Origin: Alphaproteobacteria bacterium
Lineage (GTDB): Bacteria > Pseudomonadota > Alphaproteobacteria > Rhizobiales > JAKIUO01
Assembly (NCBI GenBank): GCA_024280895.1
Contig: JAJRPI010000048.1
Coordinates: 1-60,259 of the forward strand
Direction: 5' to 3'
DNA: 60,259 nt
This document shows, one piece after another, positions 26,406-36,696 of the stretch; position 1 is the stretch's first letter; each line of letters opens with the position of its first letter. Made by a program: the position numbers and the translations under genes. Under the pieces are notes generated by a model. It saw nothing but the letters and a program-made list of their open reading frames with translations, was not told where the DNA came from and did no database searches.

Positions 26406-27722
26406 ATGGGCGCTTATATTTTACGAAGGTTATTGCTGATCATTCCGACCATGTTCGGGATTATGGCCGTGAGCTTTGCCATTATCCAGTTTGCGCCGGG
26501 CGGCCCCGTGGAACAGATGATTGCCCAGTTGACGGGCACCAATGTTGATGCCACCGCCCGCATCGGTGGCGGCAGTAGCGATTTTGGCGCTGGTAACCCG
26601 CAAGGTGGCGCTGATAGCGGCTCCGCTGGAAAATATCGCGGCTCACAGGGGCTGGACCCTGAATTCATCAAATCTCTTGAAAAACAGTTTGGCTTCGACA
26701 AGCCCTGGTACACGCGCTTTAGCACCATGATGTGGAACTATCTGCGCTTTGATTTTGGCGACAGCTATTTTCGTGATGTCAGTGTGATCTCACTGATCAA
26801 GGAGAAACTACCGGTTTCTGTGTCGCTCGGTCTGTGGATGACTCTGATTTCTTATGGAATTTCCATCCCCCTTGGCATCAAGAAAGCGGTCAGTGACGGC
26901 TCGCGATTTGATGCCTGGACCTCAAGCGTTATTATTATTGGCTATGCAATACCGGGCTTCTTGTTTGCCGTTTTGCTCATTGTGTTATTTGCAGGGGGAT
27001 CATTTTTCAACTGGTTCCCCTCGCGCGGCTTAACGTCCGACAATTGGCAAGATTTGAGCTGGCTCGGGCTATTTGGGCAATATCTAAAGCTTGCCGCGCT
27101 GCCGATCATCATTGCTGGATTGTCTGGCCTGTATTTTCTGACAAAACGCGCAAATACCTCCCTTTGGCAGGCGATCCGTACATCGATCCTGTTTTCATTG
27201 CTGCTATTGCTTGGGGTCTTTGCCCTTGTCGCTTGGCTCAAACTGTTGCCAGATAGCGAAGATATGACCTATTTTGGTCGCGTTGGCGACTATTTCTGGC
27301 ATCTCGTACTGCCGCTTATTGCCATGTCCTTATCCGCCTTCGCCACCACCACCTTCTTGACCAAGAACTCGTTTCTGGACGAGATCAAAAAGCAATATGT
27401 GGTAACGGCCAGAGCCAAGGGTCTCACTGAAAATCAAGTGCTTTACGGGCATGTGTTTCGTAACGCCATGCTGATCATTATCGCTGGGTTTCCAGGGGCC
27501 TTTATTGGCGCATTTTTCACCGGCTCGCTACTGATCGAAACGATCTTCTCGCTGGATGGGCTGGGGCTGTTATCGTTCAAGAGTATTCTTGACCGCGATT
27601 ATCCCGTGGTATTTGCCAATCTTTATATCTTCTCGCTGGTCGGGATCATTGTGGGACTGATTTCTGATCTGACCTATACTTGGATTGATCCGCGTATCGA
27701 CTTTGAGTCGCGGGAGATATAG
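26406..27722 (+). CDS. yejB: ABC transporter permease, YejB-like
   Basis: A 438-residue inner-membrane permease. It begins MGAYILRRLLLIIPTMFGIM, typical for DppB/OppB/YejB proteins, followed by a glycine-rich insert between residues 50 and 80 as in YejB. The coupling EAA-type loop is seen at VVTARAKGLTENQVLYGHVF, with several membrane segments around it. It forms the channel together with the YejE-like protein encoded four bases downstream. Confidence 0.92.
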   Translation: MGAYILRRLLLIIPTMFGIMAVSFAIIQFAPGGPVEQMIAQLTGTNVDATARIGGGSSDFGAGNPQGGADSGSAGKYRGSQGLDPEFIKSLEKQFGFDKPWYTRFSTMMWNYLRFDFGDSYFRDVSVISLIKEKLPVSVSLGLWMTLISYGISIPLGIKKAVSDGSRFDAWTSSVIIIGYAIPGFLFAVLLIVLFAGGSFFNWFPSRGLTSDNWQDLSWLGLFGQYLKLAALPIIIAGLSGLYFLTKRANTSLWQAIRTSILFSLLLLLGVFALVAWLKLLPDSEDMTYFGRVGDYFWHLVLPLIAMSLSAFATTTFLTKNSFLDEIKKQYVVTARAKGLTENQVLYGHVFRNAMLIIIAGFPGAFIGAFFTGSLLIETIFSLDGLGLLSFKSILDRDYPVVFANLYIFSLVGIIVGLISDLTYTWIDPRIDFESREI

Positions 27723-27726
27723 CGCC

Positions 27727-28980
27727 ATGGACAGTAAAATCAATAATCCAGACGCCCCCAGGAAAGGGTTTTTTGGCCGTATGTGGTCGACCTTGCGGCA
27801 TGGCCCTGATCTCTCGCCGATCAATGAACGCCGCTGGGACACATTTAAGGCCAACCGGCGCGGCTATTGGAGCTTGTGGATTTTCCTGTTCCTGTTCATC
27901 TTCTCTCTGTTCGCTGAGTTCATCGCCAATGACAAGCCGCTGATCGTAAAATATGACGGCAAGATGCACTTCCCCGTCCTCTTCACCTACACCGAAACCG
28001 ACTTTGGCGGCCTGTTTGCTACCGAAGCTGATTATCGCGACCCGGTACTTGAATGTCTGGTGCGCACCAATGGCTCGGAGCAATGCGAAGACAATACCCA
28101 AACCAGCGACATCAAAGGCGGCTCCAAGGGCTGGTTCTTGTGGCCGGTGATCCGCTATGGCTACCGCACCATCAATCTCGATTATCCTCGCGTTAAAGCT
28201 GCTGATGGCCTTTGCCTTGGTTTTCCTTCGCCGCCAAACTGGCTGCGCGACGATAGCTTTTGCGAGGCACCCAAAGATCAAATGGAGCGCTTTTCGCGCC
28301 TTGGCAATACCAATTGGCTCGGCACAGATGATCAAGGACGCGATGTTGTGGCACGGGTGATTTACGGGTTCCGCATCTCTATATTGTTCGGCCTCGCCCT
28401 CACCATCTTGTCCTCCATAATCGGCATCGCAGCTGGTGCCGTGCAAGGTTATTTTGGCGGCTGGACCGATCTCATTTTCCAGCGCTTCATCGAGGTCTGG
28501 AACTCGGTGCCAACGCTCTATCTGCTAATCATCGTGGCCTCCATCATTGAACCAAATTTCTGGATCCTGCTGGGCATTTTGCTGCTTTTTGCCTGGGTTG
28601 CGCTGGTGGGAGTGGTACGCGCCGAGTTTTTGCGTGGCCGTAACCTTGAATATGTACGCGCCGCCAGAGCCATGGGTCTGACCTCGCGCAGCATCATGAT
28701 CAAGCATCTGTTGCCCAACGCCATGGTTGCCACACTGACCTTCATGCCCTTTATTCTCAATGGCTCAATCACCACTTTGACTTCGCTGGATTTTCTGGGC
28801 TTTGGCCTACCTCCAGGAGATCCATCGCTAGGGGAATTGCTGAAGCAGGGCAAAGCTAATCTGCAAGCCCCCTGGTTAGGTCTCACCGCCTTTTTTGTGA
28901 TTGCGATCATGCTATCGCTGCTGATCTTTATCGGTGAAGCCGTGCGCGACGCGCTTGATCCCAGAAAAACCTTTGAATAG
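27727..28980 (+). CDS. yejE: ABC transporter permease, YejE-like
   Basis: A 417-residue permease read from the ATG at 27727, four bases after the yejB stop; a longer frame would overlap yejB. It begins with a basic cytoplasmic part (NERRWDTFKANRRGYWSLWI), has a large periplasmic loop between the first two membrane segments as in YejE, then TDDQGRDVVARVIYGFRISI and the coupling loop YVRAARAMGLTSRSIMIKHL. No ATP-binding subunit (yejF) follows; the next gene is a glycosyltransferase, so the ATPase must be encoded elsewhere. Confidence 0.92.
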   Translation: MDSKINNPDAPRKGFFGRMWSTLRHGPDLSPINERRWDTFKANRRGYWSLWIFLFLFIFSLFAEFIANDKPLIVKYDGKMHFPVLFTYTETDFGGLFATEADYRDPVLECLVRTNGSEQCEDNTQTSDIKGGSKGWFLWPVIRYGYRTINLDYPRVKAADGLCLGFPSPPNWLRDDSFCEAPKDQMERFSRLGNTNWLGTDDQGRDVVARVIYGFRISILFGLALTILSSIIGIAAGAVQGYFGGWTDLIFQRFIEVWNSVPTLYLLIIVASIIEPNFWILLGILLLFAWVALVGVVRAEFLRGRNLEYVRAARAMGLTSRSIMIKHLLPNAMVATLTFMPFILNGSITTLTSLDFLGFGLPPGDPSLGELLKQGKANLQAPWLGLTAFFVIAIMLSLLIFIGEAVRDALDPRKTFE

Positions 28981-29024
28981 AGCAAGACCTTTGAATAGAG
29001 AAAGACTTTTGAGTAGCCCGCAAT

Positions 29025-29825
29025 ATGACAGACAACCCAGAAAAGCTGCCAATTTCATGCTTCATCATCGCCATGAACGAAGAAGATCGGATTGGGCGCA
29101 CCATCAAATCGGTGATCGGTTTTGTGGATGAAGTCATTGTCATTGATAGTGGCAGCACCGACCAGACGGAAGAAATCTGCCGCTCATTGGGCGTCACCTT
29201 CTTATACAATAAATGGAGCGGTTACGGGCAGCAAAAAAACTTTGGTGAAGATCAGTGTAAACATGACTGGGTGCTCAACCTCGATGCCGATGAAGTGCCA
29301 ACCAGGGCGTTATGCGATGAGATCATCGCCTTGATGAGTGCGGGAGAACCACAGCTCTCTTGCTATTCGATCTATTTCCCAACCGTCTACCCCGGCGCTC
29401 AAAAACCGCGTCCTTTTGCTGATTATCACAATTATATCCGGCTCTATGATCGCACCAAGATGCGCTTTTCAAACAGCGCCGTGCATGACACTGTGACCTC
29501 GCATGACTATGAGATTGGCCAGCTTGATGCCCCCGCTTTTCACTATAGCTATCGCTCGCTATCGCATCTTCTGGAAAAGTTTAATTCCTATACGGACCTG
29601 CAGGCCAACACGATGAAGAAGCGCAGCATATGGAAGCTGAAACTGCGCCTACTCAGCGAATTTCCCCTCGGATTTCTCAAATTTTATATCTTGCGCCGCC
29701 ACATTACCGGAGGGTTTGAGGGCTTCACACGGGCTCTTGCCGGAGCCTCATTCCGCTATTTTCGTATCGCCAAAATGCTGGAGCTGGCACAAAAGCAACA
29801 CGCAAATCACCCAGATAAAAAATAA
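29025..29825 (+). CDS. Family 2 glycosyltransferase (WaaE/KdtX-like)
   Basis: A 266-residue GT-A enzyme. The N-terminus PISCFIIAMNEEDRIGRTIK, the strand VDEVIVIDSGSTDQTEEICR and the DxD motif in WVLNLDADEVPTRALCDEI are typical of the WaaE-like group that adds sugars to the lipopolysaccharide inner core. The C-terminal part (LSEFPLGFLKFYILRRHITG) is amphipathic and likely membrane-associated. It follows yejE by 44 bases and is closed by a hairpin. A core-oligosaccharide role is inferred from the family. Confidence 0.88.
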   Translation: MTDNPEKLPISCFIIAMNEEDRIGRTIKSVIGFVDEVIVIDSGSTDQTEEICRSLGVTFLYNKWSGYGQQKNFGEDQCKHDWVLNLDADEVPTRALCDEIIALMSAGEPQLSCYSIYFPTVYPGAQKPRPFADYHNYIRLYDRTKMRFSNSAVHDTVTSHDYEIGQLDAPAFHYSYRSLSHLLEKFNSYTDLQANTMKKRSIWKLKLRLLSEFPLGFLKFYILRRHITGGFEGFTRALAGASFRYFRIAKMLELAQKQHANHPDKK

Positions 29826-29853
29826 GCGCCACAGGAATAAACTCCTATGGCGC
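29826..29853 (+). terminator. Hairpin after the glycosyltransferase gene
   Basis: GCGCCACAGGA and TCCTATGGCGC pair with one mismatch over a six-base loop directly after the stop codon; a weak T-rich tail (GATTTTC) follows. Confidence 0.65.
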
Positions 29854-29926
29854 TCGATTTTCAAATTATGCGATCAATTCAAAGAGCACCGGACCATGCA
29901 GCACGCCTGCCCTTAAACCCCGGACC

Positions 29927-31225
29927 CTATCCAAGCGGATTATTGATCTTGTCTTTCAGTTTACGCACCTTGATCATGTTCATGATGGCTTTTTCATAAA
30001 ATGGCTCGGTGGTGCCTTTTTTCATTTTACGCATGAAATATTTCTCAAAGGCGATCTTTGCATAATGTACCCATTTGCCATCGGCAGCCCAGTTAACATT
30101 GCGCGGAGGATTTTGCGGGCGCGCCACAAACACCACTCCTTCATCACCAAGATCGGCAAGACAAACCGCGTTCCAGGTCCCCTCGGCTTCGGGTTCCTTG
30201 CCACGTAGCACGCTACCAATATTGTGAGCAACCGCCGTTACCATGCTCTCAATCATGAAGCCAGTTTTCGGCACACCAGTGGGCACTGGTGTCGCTTCCA
30301 GCGGGGCAATGGCGATACAAACGCCAACCGCATAGATATTGGGATATTTTGGATTTTTCTGCTTGGTATCGACAATCGTGAAACCGCGCGGATTGGAAAC
30401 CCCCTCGATATCACGCACCGCTTCGACGCCTCTAAAGGCTGGCAGGATCATGCCATAACCAAAGGGGACTTCGTGTTGCAAAAAAGCGTTGCCATCTTGA
30501 CCGACTTCAGTGATGTGCATCATCCCATCTGTGACCTGATCAATTTTGGCATTGGTAATCCATTTGATATTGCGATGGCGCATTTTGCTCTCCAGAAGCC
30601 CCTTGGTGTCTCCAACACCGCCCAGCCCCAGATGGCCGATATAGGGTTCCGCTGTCACGAAAGTTATCGGGAACTTGTCGCGGATTTTACGGCGACGCAG
30701 ATCCGTATCCATGATCATCGCATATTCGTAGGCAGGGCCATAACAAGAAGCCCCCTGCGCGGCCCCTACAACAATCGGTCCTGGCGTTTTTATAAACTCT
30801 TCCCAGCCCGCATAGGCATTGAGAGCATGATCTACCGTACAAATCGAATGGGTAAAGCCGCCATCAAGGGGACCCAAACCAGGTATTTCATCGAAAGCCA
30901 ACTCCGGACCGGTAGCGATCACAAGAATATCGTATTGAACCTGCTCACCGTTCGCCAGTTCAATAATATTATGATCAGGATGAACCCGGTTGGCGGCCTG
31001 CGGGATGAAATTGATCTTCCGCTTTTTCATCAAGCCTTCCAGCTCAAGCGTAATATCAGCCCTGTTTCTCCAGCCAACACCCACCCACGGATTACTAGGT
31101 GTGAATTGCAAATAGGAGTTCGCAGATATCAATGTCAGCGTATCTCCTTTTCGTAGTTCGGCTTTTATTTCATAGGCGGCAGACACCCCACCAATACCAC
31201 CACCTAATATGACTACATGAGCCAT
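29927..31225 (-). CDS. Sulfide:quinone oxidoreductase-like flavoprotein
   Basis: A 432-residue FAD protein, started at the ATG at 31225 because GGGAG lies about eight bases upstream and the product then opens with the Rossmann motif MAHVVILGGGIGGVSAAYEI. Further SQR/flavocytochrome-like marks are LVIATGPELAFDEIPGLG, and cysteines at 129, 161 (GASCYGPAYEYAM) and 303 (VGVCIAIAP), the kind of cysteines that relay sulfur to the flavin. The C-terminus carries basic amphipathic stretches fit for membrane contact. SQR oxidises sulfide to polysulfide and passes electrons to quinone. Together with dsrA this supports sulfide-based energy metabolism. I do not assign an SQR subtype. Confidence 0.82.
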   Translation of the reverse strand: MAHVVILGGGIGGVSAAYEIKAELRKGDTLTLISANSYLQFTPSNPWVGVGWRNRADITLELEGLMKKRKINFIPQAANRVHPDHNIIELANGEQVQYDILVIATGPELAFDEIPGLGPLDGGFTHSICTVDHALNAYAGWEEFIKTPGPIVVGAAQGASCYGPAYEYAMIMDTDLRRRKIRDKFPITFVTAEPYIGHLGLGGVGDTKGLLESKMRHRNIKWITNAKIDQVTDGMMHITEVGQDGNAFLQHEVPFGYGMILPAFRGVEAVRDIEGVSNPRGFTIVDTKQKNPKYPNIYAVGVCIAIAPLEATPVPTGVPKTGFMIESMVTAVAHNIGSVLRGKEPEAEGTWNAVCLADLGDEGVVFVARPQNPPRNVNWAADGKWVHYAKIAFEKYFMRKMKKGTTEPFYEKAIMNMIKVRKLKDKINNPLG

Positions 31226-31894
31226 TCGCACATCTCCCTTAAATAACCGTATGGAAACAGCTTTTGCGTATCGCAAGCAGCTCTCCAATGGATAAAATGT
31301 TGCTTAAAAGCAAATAATAATGCTTCATTCCTGCTTCTGCCGAATTGGTTCAGTAAGTAGAGAACAAGCCAACCACATAACGCTTCTTTGCGCGTTTTTG
31401 TGATCTCTCCCTCACCTTTATCGTCTGTTTCATTCCCTCACATTGATGCCCAGCATCGATGTCAACGAGCGCCCCATATGGCAAACAAGCTTTCGAACTC
31501 ACGAAAACAATCTTTGTAGAGATGATTATTTCTACGGCGTTCCAAAGCACTCGCAACATTATAGTAGAAGTTTTAGGAATTATCCAGCTTCCGGCAGGCG
31601 TCAAGCATATTTTTTACCAAATGACCTAGCTTGCAAAGAGACGAACCTAATGAATTCAAATAGATAGGCATAGATCACCATGCTCAGATAATGCTTCTGA
31701 CTATATTCCCCTGCCCCATCTGTGAACTAGTTGGATCATAGGCGACACTATCTTGCTGATCCAACTTTCAATAAGCAGCGATAATAATCTTGTCGCCTTT
31801 CGCGCCTTACGGCCCCACCCCAATGACAATGATCGCTCGAGCAAACATCTTTGGTAAAAAATACGCTTTGGGGCCATTCGTCAAAATATTTATT
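31226..31894. other. Long intergenic region between SQR-like and TetR genes
   Basis: About 670 bases. A minus-strand open frame of 84 codons at 31350-31604 has no ribosome site or known domain and is not called. The region must contain the SQR promoter (reading left) and that of the TetR gene (reading right). Apart from the palindrome at its right end I see no clear element. Confidence 0.45.
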
Positions 31895-31910
31895 GAATGA
31901 TCGTTCATTC
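31895..31910. promoter_or_regulatory. Palindromic TetR-type operator candidate
   Basis: GAATGATCGTTCATTC is a 16-base dyad (six-base arms perfect) with the GATCGTTC core often seen in operators of AcrR/TetR regulators. It lies just upstream of the TetR-family gene, consistent with autoregulation. Confidence 0.6.
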
Positions 31911-31981
31911 CTGTTAAATTAGTGTCAAACGCCAGCCTATCCTCCGCCGGTTATAAACCCCTCTTGAAGAAATGCGATGAC

Positions 31982-32590
31982 ATGAAACTGAGCGAACAAA
32001 AAATTGTCGACAAAAAAGCGCAAATTCTTGAAGCCTCTCAGGCCTGTTTTGTGCGTAAGGGCTTTCACAACACCACCATGCAAGACGTCTGTCAGCAAGC
32101 GGGTATGAGCGCTGGCAATATCTACCGTTATTTTGACAGCAAGGAAGTTATCATCGAGGCGTTCGCTGCGGATGAACTGCAATGGATGAGTACCGCCATC
32201 AATGATGTGCCCTCTTCTCCAGATATGCTGCAAGCCATCGTCGATACCGTCTATTGGACAGCGACCACCTTGATGGAAAATGATAAATCAGAATTAATCG
32301 CCGAGCTATTTGCCGAAGCTGGTCGCAATCCCCGCATCAACGCGATCTATACCAAATTTAACAAGCAACTGACGCAGCAAGCTTGCGGAATGCTGCAAGA
32401 ACTTGAAGACAATAAGCTTTTGCGCTGCATACATGACAAGGCACTGATCGCCAGGATACTGATCTCGCTGGTCGATGGGCTCGTCGTCAACAAAATCGTC
32501 TGTCCCGATTTCGACATGACCAATATGCGCCCGGTGATCGAAACAATGGTCACATCCTTGTTCGCTCCGATCAATCCAGAAATCAGTTGA
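31982..32590 (+). CDS. TetR-family transcription regulator
   Basis: A 202-residue regulator read from the ATG at 31982; a GTG at 31922 in the same frame would add 20 residues. The DNA-binding domain is clear: KAQILEASQACFVRKGFHNT, TMQDVCQQAGMSAGNIYRYF and DSKEVIIEAFAADEL. The ligand domain is of the YfiR/AcrR kind. The palindrome at 31895-31910 probably is its own operator. It is divergent from the SQR-like gene with a long gap, and convergent with the phosphoethanolamine-transferase-like gene, whose 3' end overlaps by eight bases. Control of either neighbour is possible. Confidence 0.88.
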   Translation: MKLSEQKIVDKKAQILEASQACFVRKGFHNTTMQDVCQQAGMSAGNIYRYFDSKEVIIEAFAADELQWMSTAINDVPSSPDMLQAIVDTVYWTATTLMENDKSELIAELFAEAGRNPRINAIYTKFNKQLTQQACGMLQELEDNKLLRCIHDKALIARILISLVDGLVVNKIVCPDFDMTNMRPVIETMVTSLFAPINPEIS

Positions 32591-34367
32591 GTTTTTCGGC
32601 CATTTTAGGCTGACTATATTTTTTCAGATATGCGAGAATTTCCTGCAATCCTTCGATCGCCTCTATTTTTGGTTTTGAGCGCTCATTATCTGGCATGATA
32701 ATGGAGGTTTGAAATTGGTCGATCTCATCGGTTTTTTCGAACTCGATATAGCCACGGCGTCCATAGGCCATGACCCCATTCACATAGGTCTTTTTAGTTG
32801 GCTGAGCTAGATGCACCTCTTGGCCCAGAGTGCGGGAGACGAGTTGCATAAACTCAAATGAAGTCGGCACTCGAAGTTTCGAAAACCGCCTGGCAATATC
32901 ACTGTCTGGCCGATTTGTGGCTAGGATCATAGGAACAAGAGCGCCTTGCAGAACAAGATTGGAATGGCCCCACATGCCTTTTTCCCCCATCAGCTCATTA
33001 TGATCGGCGGTGATAAAAATATAGAGAGCGCCACGCTGTTTCTCCAACCGGGAGAGGAGCTCATCAAGACTTTTATCATAGCACAAGAGACCCCGGCGAT
33101 ATCTTTTCAGGCGAGCCAGACCGGAGGCCGCTTGATTGGCTTTTTTTTGCCGAGAAGTTTTAGTGCCCCTGACATCAGTACGATCCGTAAGTGGCCCCTT
33201 AATATTGCAGACATAGGGTCCGTGGTTGGTGCGCTGATGAATAAAATAGAACCGCTTATCCCCCCCTATCGGCGCCTTGTCCATCTGATCGAGGATGACC
33301 GCATCGCGCTTGGCTTCGTAAGCTGGCTCCCAGTCTTCCTTTGTTTCAATCTTGTCGATAAATTTCAATCCGCCGGCGATTTGCAAAGGCTTGATATTTT
33401 GAGCAGAATAATAACCAACAGAAAATTTCTGTTTGTGCGCCATTTCAAATATCGTGGATGAGCGACGAAAAGCGGCCACTGGATTGAACGACATGCGGAT
33501 GAACAATGGCACACTGGCAAGAGTCGCGGTTCCCGCCGCCAGCCCGACCTTGGGGATATAGCGTAACCCGTTCCCGCTCGAAAAACGTTTCGTCATCAAA
33601 GGCGTTGTAGCTTTGTCGGCTCCAAATATGCCAAGCTCCATCGGCGAGATACTTTCTCCCATGATAACGGCAACCGTTATCGGTTCATCAAGCGCGCCTT
33701 CAAGGCTTGCGCCAACCACCAATTTTGGAGCCCTCCGATCGCTAAATTGACTATCCGCCAGCCCGCTTCGAATAGCTAAGGAAACGGCCTGCACGACCCC
33801 TGTGTGCGAGGGCATATAGGGAGAAGGGTTAAGCACAAAGGGCCTGGAATGAACAAAGCTTCGCACAGAGATGATCATAAATGGCAGCACCACCAGAAAC
33901 ACCCCCAGTCTCGTTAGGGGGTCAAAACGATCACCTTTGACATAGTGTACAAAAATCGCAAAGACGACATTCAGGACGATCACCAAAATGACCGGTAGCA
34001 CAAAAATCTGCCACTCACCGGTTGCTGCAATGCCGATTTCGAACATTTGTTCACGTCCCAGCAAGATAAGATCTGGTCCCAAAACGCTTCCAAAGTAGCG
34101 ATAAGTTCCAAACCAGATCAACTGCAACGCCGAGATCGCAACCAACACCCAAAACAGGGCCCGCCTAGAATCAATGAGTAAAAGCCCCATGGGCAGGAGG
34201 ATATAAGGATAAAGATGGCGAATATCGATATTGAGGGCGCTCATTCCGAATATATATCGAAGAATGGCCTCGTTGATCAACAAGACTACCAAAACCAAAA
34301 GCGAGACTATTATATATAATGCAAACTGCATCAATTTATTCTTCACACTGCAGTCCTTGCTTTTCAT
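32583..34367 (-). CDS. Phosphoethanolamine transferase-like membrane sulfatase-fold protein
   Basis: A 594-residue protein with about five N-terminal membrane segments in the first 190 residues and a periplasmic alkaline-phosphatase-fold domain. Catalytic landmarks are VAVIMGESISPMELGIFG (metal-binding Glu), LAAGTATLASVPLFIRM with the Thr that acts as nucleophile in EptA-type enzymes, and FITADHNELMGEKGMWGHS near the end. Such enzymes decorate lipid A or core sugars with phosphoethanolamine, changing surface charge. The usual GESxR arginine is replaced (GESIS), so the exact donor or acceptor may differ. Confidence 0.83.
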   Translation of the reverse strand: MKSKDCSVKNKLMQFALYIIVSLLVLVVLLINEAILRYIFGMSALNIDIRHLYPYILLPMGLLLIDSRRALFWVLVAISALQLIWFGTYRYFGSVLGPDLILLGREQMFEIGIAATGEWQIFVLPVILVIVLNVVFAIFVHYVKGDRFDPLTRLGVFLVVLPFMIISVRSFVHSRPFVLNPSPYMPSHTGVVQAVSLAIRSGLADSQFSDRRAPKLVVGASLEGALDEPITVAVIMGESISPMELGIFGADKATTPLMTKRFSSGNGLRYIPKVGLAAGTATLASVPLFIRMSFNPVAAFRRSSTIFEMAHKQKFSVGYYSAQNIKPLQIAGGLKFIDKIETKEDWEPAYEAKRDAVILDQMDKAPIGGDKRFYFIHQRTNHGPYVCNIKGPLTDRTDVRGTKTSRQKKANQAASGLARLKRYRRGLLCYDKSLDELLSRLEKQRGALYIFITADHNELMGEKGMWGHSNLVLQGALVPMILATNRPDSDIARRFSKLRVPTSFEFMQLVSRTLGQEVHLAQPTKKTYVNGVMAYGRRGYIEFEKTDEIDQFQTSIIMPDNERSKPKIEAIEGLQEILAYLKKYSQPKMAEKLN

Positions 34368-34459
34368 TTACTCTCACGTGATCGTATTCGTCATCCCCAC
34401 GCAGAACATAGAAGCAAGACTAAAACGGCCGCCAACGCTCTGACACATGAGACAACCCT

Positions 34460-36538
34460 CTAATTATCCAGGAAGCTGCGCAATTTACGCGAGCGTGAAG
34501 GATGTTTGAGTTTGCGAAGAGCCTTGGCTTCGATTTGCCGAATACGCTCGCGGGTCACAGAAAACTGCTGTCCGACCTCTTCCAGCGTATGATCCGTGTT
34601 CATGCCAATGCCAAAACGCATGCGCAACACGCGCTCCTCGCGGGCTGTCAAAGAGGCTAGCACTCGGGTCGTCGTCTCACGCAGATTGCTTTGAATGGCG
34701 GCATCGATGGGCAGAACGGCGTTCTTGTCCTCGATGAAATCGCCAAGCTGGCTATCTTCTTCATCGCCAATCGGCGTTTCCAGCGAGATCGGCTCTTTGG
34801 CGATTTTCATCACCTTGCGCACTTTCTCAAGCGGCATATTGAGCTTTTGCGACAGCTCTTCTGGTGTTGGTTCACGGCCAATTTCATGCAGCATCTGCCG
34901 GCTGGTGCGGACAATCTTGTTGATGGTCTCGATCATATGCACCGGAATACGAATGGTGCGCGCCTGATCTGCAATAGAGCGGGTAATGGCCTGGCGGATC
35001 CACCAGGTCGCATAGGTCGAGAACTTGTAACCACGGCGATATTCGAATTTGTCGACCGCCTTCATCAGACCAATATTGCCTTCTTGAATGAGATCAAGGA
35101 ATTGCAGGCCGCGATTGGTGTATTTCTTGGCAATCGAGATCACCAGTCGCAGATTGGCTTCGACCATTTCCTTTTTGGCAATGGCGGCTTCTTTTTCACC
35201 CTTGCGCACATGCTTGACGATGCGCCGGAATTCCTTGATGACCAACCCCGTATCGCTGGCCAGCTCATGGATATCAGCGCGGATCAGTTCGACCCGGTTT
35301 CTATCCTCATTGATGAATTCGGCCCAGCCTTTGACTTCCAGCTTGCCAACCCGATCACACCAACCCGTATCGATCTCATGACCATAATATTCGTTGAGGA
35401 AATCCTTACGCGGAATGCCATAGCTATCGGCCAAACGCATCAAACGTCCTTCAAAACCAATGAGGTGCTTGTTGATCGAATAGAGTTGTTCGACGAGCGT
35501 TTCGATGCTGCCATTATTCAGCTCAAGGCTTTTCACCTCTTTGATGATATTGGTCTGAAAGGTCTTGTATTTCTTCTTTAGCGGTGCCGAAAGGGTGGCG
35601 CCCTTCATTTTCTTGGCGACCAACTTATCCTGCAAATCGCGCAATTTCTTGTACTCGTCGGCAATGCGATCAAAGGACTCTAAAACAACCGGTTTGAGCT
35701 CAGCTTCCATCGCGGTCAGCGAGATGCTGTTCTCGAACTCATCGTCATCATCTTCTTCATCGTCATCGGTGCTTTCACCATCTTCCGATTTGGTATCTTC
35801 ACCATCCTCCGACTTGCTGGCGGATTTGCCATCTTCACCGTCTTTTTTCTCGCCCTCTTCTTCTTTAGCCTTTTCATCCTCAGTGGGCTGCAGGGTTTTA
35901 TCTTCCTGCTTGGCGTCTGGCCCCGCATAGGTAGCTTCAAGATCAATGATATCGCGCAGCAAACGCGTGCCTTCATTGAGGTCATCGCGCCAGATAATAA
36001 TGGCCTGGAAGGTCAGCGGACTTTCGCACAAACCAGCGATCATCGCTTCACGCCCGGCCTCGATACGCTTGGCGATGGCAATTTCGCCTTCGCGCGACAA
36101 AAGCTCAACCGTGCCCATTTCGCGCAAATACATGCGAACGGGATCATCGGTGCGCTCACCAGCACCAGCTCTTGTGCCGGTTTTGGCTACGGCTGTTTTC
36201 TTTTTGACCGTGGGAGCGAGACTCTTGCCGGTTTTTGTATTCTTGGTCACAGCCACTTCTTCAACGTCCTCTGCTTCAACGACATTGATGCCCATCTCTG
36301 ACAGCATGGTCATTGTGTCTTCGATTTTTTCGGAAGAAACCTCACTCGATGGCAGAACTTCATTGAGTTCCTCATAAGTGACATAGCCAGCCTTTTTGGC
36401 CTTTTTGATCATGCCTTTGACAGCTTTGTCACTCATGTCCAAAAGCGGTTCATCCTGAACTTCTTCAGATTTTTTCGCCTTCCGAGGCTTTGCTTTAGCT
36501 TTCGTTTTGGCTTTAGCTTTGACTGTTCTCGTTGCCAT
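34460..36538 (-). CDS. rpoD: Primary RNA polymerase sigma factor (sigma-70)
   Basis: A 692-residue RpoD. The N-terminus is very basic (a run of [11 protein letters not shown] type), followed by region 1.1, then [20 protein letters not shown] (1.2), the non-conserved region with a strongly acidic insert around residues 215-270, then [20 protein letters not shown] and the region-2 melting motif [20 protein letters not shown]. Region 3 has [18 protein letters not shown], and region 4 ends with [20 protein letters not shown] and [13 protein letters not shown]. It directs housekeeping transcription. It follows dnaG on the same strand, the classical macromolecular-synthesis order. Confidence 0.97.
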   Translation of the reverse strand: MATRTVKAKAKTKAKAKPRKAKKSEEVQDEPLLDMSDKAVKGMIKKAKKAGYVTYEELNEVLPSSEVSSEKIEDTMTMLSEMGINVVEAEDVEEVAVTKNTKTGKSLAPTVKKKTAVAKTGTRAGAGERTDDPVRMYLREMGTVELLSREGEIAIAKRIEAGREAMIAGLCESPLTFQAIIIWRDDLNEGTRLLRDIIDLEATYAGPDAKQEDKTLQPTEDEKAKEEEGEKKDGEDGKSASKSEDGEDTKSEDGESTDDDEEDDDDEFENSISLTAMEAELKPVVLESFDRIADEYKKLRDLQDKLVAKKMKGATLSAPLKKKYKTFQTNIIKEVKSLELNNGSIETLVEQLYSINKHLIGFEGRLMRLADSYGIPRKDFLNEYYGHEIDTGWCDRVGKLEVKGWAEFINEDRNRVELIRADIHELASDTGLVIKEFRRIVKHVRKGEKEAAIAKKEMVEANLRLVISIAKKYTNRGLQFLDLIQEGNIGLMKAVDKFEYRRGYKFSTYATWWIRQAITRSIADQARTIRIPVHMIETINKIVRTSRQMLHEIGREPTPEELSQKLNMPLEKVRKVMKIAKEPISLETPIGDEEDSQLGDFIEDKNAVLPIDAAIQSNLRETTTRVLASLTAREERVLRMRFGIGMNTDHTLEEVGQQFSVTRERIRQIEAKALRKLKHPSRSRKLRSFLDN

Positions 36539-36696
36539 ATGGTTCCTTGCTCCAGTCGCGTCTGTTGAACGCGCCTCTCCTATCCCCTGAAAAGCCCCTC
36601 ACATCTGGCCAATTAAAGCCAATTAGAAGGGCAAGGATCACTTGTGTCTAATATGCTGCACCGAGATAAAAAATGCTCGTATGCGCGATGAACCCA

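Noticed and set aside
31350-31604. 84-codon minus-strand frame between the SQR-like and TetR genes
   Set aside because: No ribosome site and no recognisable content; probably chance.
34691-35930. Long plus-strand frames opposite rpoD
   Set aside because: They mirror sigma-70 codons; the serine-rich frame is the complement of the acidic insert.
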